In this document: positions 26,869 to 33,924 of the stretch, in pieces
Layout: every line of letters begins with the position of its first letter
How positions within the stretch are numbered: position 1 is the first letter of the stretch
Assembly (NCBI RefSeq): GCF_007827955.1
Contig: NZ_VITR01000029.1
Span: forward strand, 1 to 33,943
Length of the DNA stretch: 33,943 bases
From: Nitrospirillum pindoramense
GTDB lineage: Bacteria; Pseudomonadota; Alphaproteobacteria; Azospirillales; Azospirillaceae
Direction: 5' to 3'
Made by a program: the position numbers and the translations under genes
The notes under the pieces: generated by a model
Databases searched by the model: none
Told to the model about the DNA's origin: nothing
What the model saw: only the letters and a program-made list of their open reading frames with translations

Positions 26869-27183
26869 TGGCGTGACATCAAAATAAACTCACGTATTGT
26901 TCAGCAAATTAAATTTTGCTCCTTCTGTAAATGTTGCGGCGTAAAATGTTATATTTATATATTCGGCCAACTGATTGTTGATGACGTGGTTGTGTTGTCA
27001 TGTATTATTATTCGATGTTTAGAACGAGGCGCTCAGAAAGGTGGTTTTGCTTGTGGCTGAATTTCAGGGTGCAGCGTGCTCTAACTCGAGTGTGAGATGC
27101 ATTTGATGCTGACGCATCACCCATATGGGGTATTTTTCTAACTATTTTGCTGTGCCTTATTGCAATGGCATGTCTCCTATGCG
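26869..27183. other. AT-rich non-coding stretch upstream of the LuxR-type gene
   Basis: Stops are frequent in all frames and no family motif is visible. On the minus strand an AGAAGGAG site near 26918-26925 precedes no usable frame, consistent with lost 5' coding sequence of the regulator. GC content rises sharply after ~27180. Two small hairpins at 27105-27131 are listed separately. Confidence 0.4.
27105..27131 (+). terminator. Two adjacent small hairpins followed by a T-run
   Basis: GATGC-TGAC-GCATC is followed directly by ACCC-ATATG-GGGT and then ATTTTTC. The second hairpin plus T-run resembles a weak intrinsic terminator read on the plus strand, but no plus-strand gene ends nearby. It could be a relic or coincidence. 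Confidence 0.25.
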
Positions 27184-27294
27184 TTAGCGGGCGCTGGTGC
27201 CGAAAGGGCTGTCCTGGCGCCGGTCATCGTAGGTCTTGGGGAGTGCTGGCCGGTCGTTGAAGCCGCCGTTATATTCGGGGAAGTGGGGACCGCT
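27184..27294 (-). pseudogene. C-terminal relic of an unidentified GC-rich gene
   Basis: A minus-strand frame of 36 codons, bounded upstream by TAA (27295-27297) and ended by TAA at 27184, reads SGPHFPEYNGGFNDRPALPK and then TYDDRRQDSPFGTSAR. The third codon positions are nearly all G or C, like real coding DNA of this genome and unlike the AT-rich sequence beside it. I read it as the tail of a lost gene. The family is not recognised. Confidence 0.4.
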
Positions 27295-27299
27295 TTATG

Positions 27300-27344
27300 G
27301 GTACGCGTTCACAGAAATTAGAATTTCTGCAAGAATCGCGTACC
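27300..27344. repeat. Nested double palindrome
   Basis: An outer perfect 8-bp inverted repeat (GGTACGCG at 27300-27307, CGCGTACC at 27337-27344) encloses an inner perfect 8-bp inverted repeat (CAGAAATT at 27312-27319, AATTTCTG at 27322-27329) with a 2-base loop. The arms are separated by 4 and 7 unpaired bases. It starts five bases after the upstream edge of the relic frame. A recombination site, an IS end, or a structured RNA/protein-binding element are all possible. Confidence 0.6.
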
Positions 27345-27552
27345 GGAAGGATATGGTCGCGCGAGCAGAGCCATATGTCTGGCAAGCCCCAGCACTCCCG
27401 GCAACGGTGAAGCAGCCCGGGGGGGGGCAGCCGATTTTGCGGATCACACATCCCTTGCGGTTTCCCATTGGTATTGTCAGTACGCGACCGCGTTCATGAG
27501 GCTATAATTTGTCGGCGACGGCGCCTTTGCCCTGCTGCCTGCCAGATATAGA

Positions 27553-28212
27553 ATGGCCCTCATGCCCCACCACCCACTTACCCTCGGCATCACCGGCCAT
27601 CGCCCAAATCGCCTGGCGTTCAACCGGCTGAGTGACCTGGCCGGGGATGTGGGGGACTTGCTGGATCGATTGCGCGACTTCGCTCCCCCAGGTAACTCGC
27701 TCACTCTGGTTTCCAGCCTAGCCGAAGGAGCGGATCGGATTGCCGCCTCGGCCGCGCTGGCGCGACTTGTCGCCTTGGTTTGCCCCCTTCCGTTCCCTAT
27801 TGACGAATACTGCCGTGATTTTGCCGATGCGGCCTCTGTAGCGGAGTTCCACAGCCTGTTGGCGCGCGCGAGAGAGGTCGTCATCCTGCCTGGGCGCAGG
27901 GACGGGACCGCGACGGCTTACGCCTTGGCTGGAGGGTGGATGCTGGACCATGTGGGCCTGCTCATCGCTATCTGGGATGGCGGCGCCAGTGCTGGGGCTG
28001 GTGGAACCCGCGACCTGATCGGCCAAGCCCTGGCGCGTGGAATTCCTGTGATCTGGCTACATGCCACGGAAGAATTTCCGCCAAGACTGTTACGACCTCA
28101 GGTCGGGGTGTCTTGCAACGAGGGCGAGAATCTTGATAATTCAACCCTTAGGCTTTTGCTGGCATCTTGGACCGCGTTGACTGACGATGGGGGGCAGGAC
28201 GCCGCTTTCTGA
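27553..28212 (+). CDS. SLOG-family (DprA/LOG-like) nucleotide-binding protein
   Basis: 219 residues from ATG at 27553 (a second ATG at 27562 is possible; no strong ribosome site). The Rossmann-like SLOG fold is indicated by LGITGHRPNRL at the N-terminus, LVSSLAEGADRIAASAALAR (~residues 52-71), the strand-loop LVCPLPFPIDEYCRDF, and the late LLIAIWDGG, GAGGTRDLIGQALARGIPVI and WLHA. SLOG proteins bind nucleotides or nucleotide-derived signals and are frequent in bacterial conflict systems; some related LOG enzymes cleave nucleotide monophosphates, but the LOG PGGxGTxxE motif is not present here. It overlaps the next gene by 26 bases, implying coupled expression. A TATAAT at 27503-27508 could be its -10 element, though no matching -35 at standard spacing was found. 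Confidence 0.72.
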   Translation: MALMPHHPLTLGITGHRPNRLAFNRLSDLAGDVGDLLDRLRDFAPPGNSLTLVSSLAEGADRIAASAALARLVALVCPLPFPIDEYCRDFADAASVAEFHSLLARAREVVILPGRRDGTATAYALAGGWMLDHVGLLIAIWDGGASAGAGGTRDLIGQALARGIPVIWLHATEEFPPRLLRPQVGVSCNEGENLDNSTLRLLLASWTALTDDGGQDAAF

Positions 28213-30745
28213 TGGAGTTTGCCCAGTGCCGCCGCCGACTGAACTCCATTGCGTGCGGCTAACGACACTCAACAAATCGGCGACACGTGAGGCACGTGGC
28301 CTTTACTTCCAGTCCTGCCCCTTGCTGGCGGGAAGCAGCCGCGAGACCCTGGCGGACCTTGTCTCTGCATCCGATCTTGTCGTCTGCCAACCCGGACAAC
28401 TGGTTTTCGCACAGGGCCAAACCGCCGGTCCCCTGGTGTTCGTCGTTTCGGGCATCATTCAGCGCCGTGCGGTTCCCGCAGGCCATGAAGGGCAGGCGAT
28501 GACAGCCTTGGGGGGCGGCATCCTGCCCCTGGATGAAGAAGCGCCTTGGCTACATCTTGGCCTCCATAGCGCTCGCCCCCTGGAAAGCGGCATCCCCAAC
28601 GAGCTGGTTTGCGATACCGATCTGATCCCCCTGGCCACCGCTGCGGCGATCGTGCCCCGCCATGGGGCATCCGCGCTGGCCGTCGGCGATACGGTGGTGG
28701 CCGCGATTACCAGAGAGGCATTCGCCCAGTGTTTGGAACGCGAGCCCGCTGTACGCGACCGACTGGCGCGCGTGATCACCGAACAGTTCCGTCGCGCCCA
28801 AGGCTTGGCCGAGGATCTGGTGGTGCTGAAGGATGAAAGTCACGTCCGACTGGCCCGGTTGCTGTTGGACCTCTTTGATGCCGCCGCGGAGCCGCTGAAC
28901 CCAATGGGCAAAGCTAGCCTTCCCAAGGGTGTCCTTCAGCAGCATCTGGCGACGGCCTTGGGCCTATCGCGCAAGCAGGTCAACGACGACCTGGGATTCC
29001 TGAAGGACTTCCGCGCGTTGGCGAATGGCAGGGCGTCGCGGTTGACCCTGCTTGACCGAGGGCGGCTCGCCATGATCGCCGCCTTCCGGCCGGCCGATGA
29101 TCTGGATGATGGTCCTACGCATGATCCGGCGGATGACCGCGACAACGACGCCCACATCTGGTTTGAGGAATTGAGAGAAACCCTGATCGACAAGGCCAAT
29201 CTTCTATGGGCCCGCCAGGTGGCGGAAAAGGCAACCCGCTATCATCCGCAATCTCGCAAAATCGCCCATCTTCAAATCCTGGCGCATCTACGGGATGGGG
29301 CATTGGATGCGGCGGAGCGGCTGTTGACACGGGGTCGGAAGTTTACTATGGACGACCCGGTCGAGGACTACGCTGCTCTGACCCCACGGCTCCTGAAGGA
29401 TCGCAGCTTCCAGTCGGCCAACCCGGAGAAAAGCCGATTCTTGGCCTTACAGTCAGCGGCGGGGTATCGCTCCGTTCACCAACGGACGGGGGGCTATTAT
29501 ACCGGCATCAACGCTGCCGCCATGCTTGTTTGCGCGGGCCGCGCCGACGACGGGCGGACACTGGCGTCGGAAATCCTGCGCCAGTTGCCGGAGGCCAGCG
29601 GCTATTGGCCGCTGGCAACTCGGGCGGAGGCCCTAGGCTTGCTCGGCCAATTCGATCAGGCGGCCACCGCATTGGCCGAGGCGATCAACCAGCCTGATGC
29701 CCAGCCCGGTACCGTTGCATCAACGTTCACCCAATTCTGCCGGCTCCATTCGGCCACCCAAGATGAAGGATGGCGCACCCTGATGGGGGTGTTCAAATTA
29801 CCCCCCATCATTGCCCTCTCCGCCGTGCCGCCTGGGGCAAGCTGGGCAGCTAGCCCGGAATTATTCAGCTTGGTCAAAAGCTTGAAGCCCAGTGCCGTGT
29901 ATATGGGTGGGCTGGGCTGGGGCCGGGACATCGACTTGGCGGAGCAATTGCTTGCCGACGGGCATACCGCCGTGTCCGCCATTATTCCCGAGCCCCCCAC
30001 GGCGTATGAAACTCGAACCATCCGGCCTGGGGGCGGGAATTGGTCGAAGCGTTTCAATGCCTGCAAGGGCGCCATCAATCTGATGCGTCTATGCCCAAAA
30101 GGCCTGGATCCCGAACAGCCGATCAATTGGCAACGTCAGACCAATCGATCGGCGCTGGGGCTGGCTCTGGCCGCCGCGCGCCATCAGGAACGTCCCTGTT
30201 TTCTGGTGACCGGGGATGAAACAGTTCAGGCGGACCGGTTAAGCAGCCCTGGCGAGAGCCTCCGTACCGAGTGCCTGCCCGCTTGGGCTGCTCCCGACGA
30301 TCTTACCGCCGGCTTTGTTGCCTTGGTCCGCGTGATAGCGGAAGGCGACCTTGATGCGATCGTCACCGGTCTGCCAGGGGAGGGGGTGACCAGCCGCCGG
30401 CAACTCGGCGCTAGCATAATAACGTGCCACCCTTCCGTGACTGGGGCTCTGGACACAGCTTTCCAGGTGCTGGATCGAGCGCTCTGGTCCGGCAGGCGGA
30501 TCTCGATTTGCTGCGACATCGGCACCGAGGCCGACTGGCATGCCCCCGAAGCCTTCCTGGCCAGTCGGATCATGACGCAGAAGGCGCCGCCGCCGGGAGA
30601 CATCAAAGCAACGGCATTTTTCCTGGCCGAGCTCGTTTTGCTGAATCGCCCCGACTTGTCCTTCAATCCCTCCGGCCAATACCCGAGTGACAACAAGCCG
30701 AGTCACCCCCAACTGTGGACGATACGGCGGCAAACTGCGGCTTAG
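28187..30745 (+). CDS. CRP/FNR - TPR-S - SLOG-like - degenerate cyclase-like fusion protein
   Basis: 852 residues from ATG at 28187; later in-frame starts (e.g. GTG at 28226) would remove the overlap with the SLOG gene. Residues ~40-200 look like a cyclic-nucleotide-binding CRP/FNR sensor (CPLLAGSSRETLADLVSAS, QLVFAQGQTAGPLVFVVSG), with an insert around 115-160. Residues ~215-300 are its winged helix (LPKGVLQQHLATALGLSRKQ, VNDDLGFLKDFRAL). Residues ~320-510 match the TPR-S/TRAFs-binding repeat type (TGGYYTGINAAAMLVCAGRA, SGYWPLATRAEALGLLGQF). Residues ~538-700 resemble SLOG (SAVYMGGLGWGRDIDLAEQL, then NWSKRF). Residues ~700-820 resemble a worn class III cyclase end (ALDTAFQVLDRAL, RISICCDIG, ASRIMTQKAPPPGDIKATAF) without metal-binding Asp residues. 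A nucleotide-responsive regulator or effector in a conflict system is likely; precise activity is unknown. Confidence 0.75.
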   Translation: MGGRTPLSDGVCPVPPPTELHCVRLTTLNKSATREARGLYFQSCPLLAGSSRETLADLVSASDLVVCQPGQLVFAQGQTAGPLVFVVSGIIQRRAVPAGHEGQAMTALGGGILPLDEEAPWLHLGLHSARPLESGIPNELVCDTDLIPLATAAAIVPRHGASALAVGDTVVAAITREAFAQCLEREPAVRDRLARVITEQFRRAQGLAEDLVVLKDESHVRLARLLLDLFDAAAEPLNPMGKASLPKGVLQQHLATALGLSRKQVNDDLGFLKDFRALANGRASRLTLLDRGRLAMIAAFRPADDLDDGPTHDPADDRDNDAHIWFEELRETLIDKANLLWARQVAEKATRYHPQSRKIAHLQILAHLRDGALDAAERLLTRGRKFTMDDPVEDYAALTPRLLKDRSFQSANPEKSRFLALQSAAGYRSVHQRTGGYYTGINAAAMLVCAGRADDGRTLASEILRQLPEASGYWPLATRAEALGLLGQFDQAATALAEAINQPDAQPGTVASTFTQFCRLHSATQDEGWRTLMGVFKLPPIIALSAVPPGASWAASPELFSLVKSLKPSAVYMGGLGWGRDIDLAEQLLADGHTAVSAIIPEPPTAYETRTIRPGGGNWSKRFNACKGAINLMRLCPKGLDPEQPINWQRQTNRSALGLALAAARHQERPCFLVTGDETVQADRLSSPGESLRTECLPAWAAPDDLTAGFVALVRVIAEGDLDAIVTGLPGEGVTSRRQLGASIITCHPSVTGALDTAFQVLDRALWSGRRISICCDIGTEADWHAPEAFLASRIMTQKAPPPGDIKATAFFLAELVLLNRPDLSFNPSGQYPSDNKPSHPQLWTIRRQTAA

Positions 30746-30917
30746 AGCGATGTTGCGCCAATGGCATTAACAATTGACCTGTTCCCGGAATGTCGGTGTA
30801 GGCGCCAAACACGGCGTGGGCCAGCCCATTCCAGTCAAGGACGCGCCGGCCAATCTTCGCCGCAATGACATCGCTCCCGCCCAGTAGGACCGGTCGATCA
30901 CGACATCCGTTGGCGCG

Positions 30918-32990
30918 TTACCGTCTTGTAGACGGAGCCGTCGGTTCGGATGATGTCGGCAAGCCCGTAAGGGCGCACGGAAAGCCGAACTGCCAATGCC
31001 GGACGGCTTCGATTGTCTGCTGAAAGCCTGCATCCCTTTCGAATTGATGCTGGGTATCCGCTGCCGCCTGCAAGGCGGCGGCTTGATGAGCCTTCGCCTC
31101 CTTGACCAGGAAAAGACGACGGCCTTCGTCGATTTGGGAGAGGCAAATCGCCTTGCGCTGCAAATTGCCAATAAAGTATTCAGCAAAGAAAAGCCATAGT
31201 TTCCAACGTCTATCATCAGGATGACTGTTTGATAAGTCTTGGCGGCGCGTAAGGTTGTCTCCGAAATTGAGCAGGGCTTCCTGTAATTCCGCTTGGTCGA
31301 CCACGCCATCACCCTGCAGCGCCAGATCGATACGAGACAATTCTTGATGAGCTCTTCCTAAGCGTTCGGAAATTTTCGCCATTTCCGTCAAAAGATCGAC
31401 ACGCTCAGGATCCAGTGCGAGCAGACTTTTGGCGAGATCAAGGGCGTGGTGGAAATGATCGAGCGCCGACGTGAAATCGGCCACCTCCCGCTCCCCATCG
31501 CCGACCAGACCTAGGCTCCAGATGTAGTTCAACTTGTCATTGGCATTGAGCCGGTTTTTGGCCGCTATGTCCTCTCGCAAAGCGAGACTCTTTTTATAAT
31601 GGGCAAGTGCCGCGTAGAGCACTTCCTTATGTGTCTTAGGGAATGGTAGTGATGGCGGTGGAGATGTATTTGTGATGCCGAAATACTCATCGCCGAGTCT
31701 TAGAGTATCGCCGAGCCGATTTTCCTCCTGGGCCGCTGCCCGCCGCCAATCCTCGTTGTTGGGATCCCTTGTGAGAAGTTGAGTACGCAGATCGAACGCC
31801 AACATGTATTTGGTCCAGGCTTCCGGGAAATGTTGTGTCGTGCGCTCTACATCACCCAAGCGGTCGTAACTTTCCGTAAGACGCTGCCAATCAGCATCTT
31901 GTCCAGACACTTGGGCAATTGCCTTGCGAATGTCGACCGCCTCGGCATAAGGCGCGCGCGCATCCTCCAATTTCGTTGCGCGCAGGACGTCGCCCAGAAG
32001 CATGAGCCCTTGCGCTCTCAGATCGAGCCAGTGGAGGTCGCGCGGCGCTGGCGCGAGCCTTGCTGCCACCTGGCGCAGCCCCTCATCGATCGCCGCGCGC
32101 TGCGCTGGACGGTCGCCCAGCAGATCGTAAACCTCAGCATAGCGATACTGCAGAGTGATGATCGCCGTCGCGAGATCGCCACCCTCCCTTTGGATGTCCC
32201 CTGGATCGACCCGGCTTGGCAGTTCGGCTACGTTGCTCGCGATTTCACTCAGAAAAGCCTTCAGGGAATCCGAGCGTATCCCGATCTGGTTTTTCATATT
32301 GGTGACCTGTTTGGTCATACTGTTGATGGTCTTGATTGCCGTGATCAGGTTCGCCACCGCGATTTCGTGTTGCCTTTGGGCTTCAAGATAACTCCACCAG
32401 GCAACGCCTGCCAAAAAGGCCAAGACACCGACGGCCATGCTCAAGCCGATGATCCGCCGTCGCTGTGTTCGTTGCTCACGCTGTATAAGCTGGTCAAGGC
32501 CAAGCCCCATCAAGCCGGCCAGAATCTTCATTGTTCCAGATACCTCGCCGTCCTTCCCGGCGCGGAAATCCGCATTCAGCTTCTCGCCGGCTTGGCGTAA
32601 TTCCGGCGGATAGCAAGCAGGAGGATCATCATCGATGATGACAGGAAATATTCTGTCACTTTTTCCAAGGCGGCGGAACTCTCTGATCTCGTCGTTGACG
32701 TAGCGGCTCGTGGCTGCGTTGGCGGAGCAGAGGACGATCAGTGCGTCGGATCTAGCCAGAGCATCATAGAGCAATGGCGCCAGGGGTTGGCCGGCGGCAA
32801 GTTCCTCGCGATCCCTGAAGACCCGGCCAATTTTGCGACCAAACCAATATTTCTTACCGTAGCCAGACGCAACGCCCCATGGAATGCTATAGCGCTCCAG
32901 CCGCTTGTGCAGCCGCGCCGCAATGGCCCCATCCTTGTGGCTGTAGGAGATATAAGCAGCGTATCGAGAAGCTGTAGTCGTCGTGGGCAT
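30918..32990 (-). CDS. TIR-domain protein with one membrane helix and helical repeats
   Basis: 690 residues from ATG at 32990 (weak ribosome site). Residues ~8-150 form a TIR domain: YAAYISYSHKDGAIAARLHK, the BB-loop region VFRDREELAAGQPLAPLLYD, ALARSDALIVLCSANAATSR and YVNDEIREFRRL with Glu101 at the position of the catalytic Glu of NAD-cleaving TIRs. A membrane helix follows at ~179-200 (RRRIIGLSMAVGVLAFLAGV), then a TPR-like helical region to ~670 (e.g. AALAHYKKSLALREDIAAKN, SALDHFHHALDLAKSLLALD). TIR domains in bacteria commonly act in antiphage defence by NAD+ hydrolysis or by making cyclic ADP-ribose signals. Convergent with the CRP-fusion gene. The last ~25 residues (Pro/Ser/Thr-rich) look unlike the rest and may reflect a frameshift. 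Confidence 0.85.
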   Translation of the reverse strand: MPTTTTASRYAAYISYSHKDGAIAARLHKRLERYSIPWGVASGYGKKYWFGRKIGRVFRDREELAAGQPLAPLLYDALARSDALIVLCSANAATSRYVNDEIREFRRLGKSDRIFPVIIDDDPPACYPPELRQAGEKLNADFRAGKDGEVSGTMKILAGLMGLGLDQLIQREQRTQRRRIIGLSMAVGVLAFLAGVAWWSYLEAQRQHEIAVANLITAIKTINSMTKQVTNMKNQIGIRSDSLKAFLSEIASNVAELPSRVDPGDIQREGGDLATAIITLQYRYAEVYDLLGDRPAQRAAIDEGLRQVAARLAPAPRDLHWLDLRAQGLMLLGDVLRATKLEDARAPYAEAVDIRKAIAQVSGQDADWQRLTESYDRLGDVERTTQHFPEAWTKYMLAFDLRTQLLTRDPNNEDWRRAAAQEENRLGDTLRLGDEYFGITNTSPPPSLPFPKTHKEVLYAALAHYKKSLALREDIAAKNRLNANDKLNYIWSLGLVGDGEREVADFTSALDHFHHALDLAKSLLALDPERVDLLTEMAKISERLGRAHQELSRIDLALQGDGVVDQAELQEALLNFGDNLTRRQDLSNSHPDDRRWKLWLFFAEYFIGNLQRKAICLSQIDEGRRLFLVKEAKAHQAAALQAAADTQHQFERDAGFQQTIEAVRHWQFGFPCALTGLPTSSEPTAPSTRR

Positions 32991-33021
32991 CTTCTCACGT
33001 CACCTATCGTTTTAACTGATA

Positions 33022-33143
33022 GACTCAATTGGGCTGCTGCCCAAACCGAAGGCCAGATCACCAAGCTCAAACTCGTCAAACGCCAGATGTATGGCCGCGG
33101 AAAGCTTGACCTCCTCCAGGCCCGCGTCATCGGTGCCGAATGA
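33022..33143 (+). mobile_element. ISL3-family transposase, C-terminal remnant
   Basis: The plus strand reads LNWAAAQTEGQITKLKLVKR then QMYGRGKLDLLQARVIGAE and a TGA at 33141-33143. The pattern QTEG.I..LK.lKRQMYGRa.fDLL..R is diagnostic of the end of ISL3-family DDE transposases. All upstream transposase sequence is gone and is replaced by the start of the TIR gene on the other strand, so an ISL3 element was truncated at this edge. Confidence 0.8.
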
Positions 33144-33154
33144 TCTGCCCATCA

Positions 33155-33766
33155 TCAAGTTTGCGTCAGAGCCCTTATTCCATGCCGATTCACACACACC
33201 TCGACCTCGATGCCTAATTCGGCATCCAACTGCCGGATCACTTCGACCCGCTCGCGCTTGCGGTCGGCGCCCTTGGGGCGGGCGGTCAGCTTCGCTTCGG
33301 CGGGATTGGTTGGCTGGTGTATGCCCCACTCGCGCCGGCCATTGGCGATGGCCGTGGCGATCAGGTTGATCCGCCGCACCACGGTGACGGGCGCGTAGTC
33401 GCAGGCCAGCATGCGGTTGCGGTAGCTGGCGATATCCTGGGGAGAAAGGGCGCTGAGCCGGCGCAGGCAGATTTCGTCATCCTCGACGACGATGAGGTGG
33501 CCGGCCTCCTGCACGGCACCGCGCTTGGTCCGTGTGACCTCTTCGCGGTAGCGGCGGAGGAGGGCGCCCAGGGTGGTGCTGTCGGCCTGGCTGTGGTCGA
33601 GGAAGACCCGGCGGTCCATGTCGGTCTCGACGGATTTGGCCCAGCGCTCGGCGTCCTTCTTCTTCTCGAAGGTCTTGGAGACGGGTTTGTGGCCGACGCG
33701 ACGGACCTTAGCCTGGTAGCCGATGACCTGGCCTTCGCGATTCTCTCTGGGGGTGATGGTGGCCAT
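33155..33766 (-). pseudogene. Tyrosine recombinase/integrase, truncated
   Basis: 203 codons from ATG at 33766. The N-terminal arm-binding and core-binding parts are present: MATITPRENREGQVIGYQAK, VSKTFEKKKDAERWAKSVET, TLGALLRRYREEV, SALSPQDIASYRNRMLA, VTVVRRINLIATAIANGRRE and GIHQPTNPAEAKL. Phage-type integrases are normally 330-400 residues, with catalytic Arg-His-Arg-Tyr residues in the second half. Here the frame leaves the family at about residue 185 and ends, so the catalytic domain is missing. The gene begins 83 bases beyond the 3' end of tRNA-Glu and reads away from it, the classic layout of a tRNA-targeting island. The ISL3 remnant lies 11 bases past its end, so loss of the catalytic half may be linked to that insertion. 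Confidence 0.85.
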
Positions 33767-33848
33767 GGCGAGCGGGCTCCTCGCAGTGTTCCGCGAGGCG
33801 AAATGTCCCGTAACTATCCCGCAAAATCCAGTCCAAACGCTGGAATTG

Positions 33849-33924
33849 TGGCGTCCCCTAGGGGATTCGAACCCCTGTTACCGCCGTGAGAGGGCGGTGT
33901 CCTAGGCCTCTAGACGAAGGGGAC
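33849..33924 (-). tRNA. tRNA-Glu (anticodon CUC)
   Basis: 76 nt on the minus strand with encoded CCA. The acceptor stem GTCCCCT pairs with AGGGGAC, followed by discriminator G and CCA (33851-33849). The anticodon arm is CCGCC-CTCTCAC-GGCGG, so the anticodon is CTC (reads GAG). The T-arm AGGGG-TTCGAAT-CCCCT is canonical. The island-type integrase lies directly beyond its 3' end. Confidence 0.95.

Noticed and set aside
27419-27427. Nine-G run as a phase-variation tract
   Set aside because: It is not inside a supported gene nor within a clear promoter spacer, so no switching role can be argued.
27236-27499. Plus-strand frame of 87 codons before the SLOG gene
   Set aside because: It overlaps the palindromes and the G9 run and reads through the relic on the other strand; no family resemblance.
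27474-27508. TTGTCA and TATAAT as a promoter for the SLOG gene
   Set aside because: The spacing between them is 23 bases, too long for a standard sigma-70 promoter. Only the TATAAT is mentioned, as a tentative -10.
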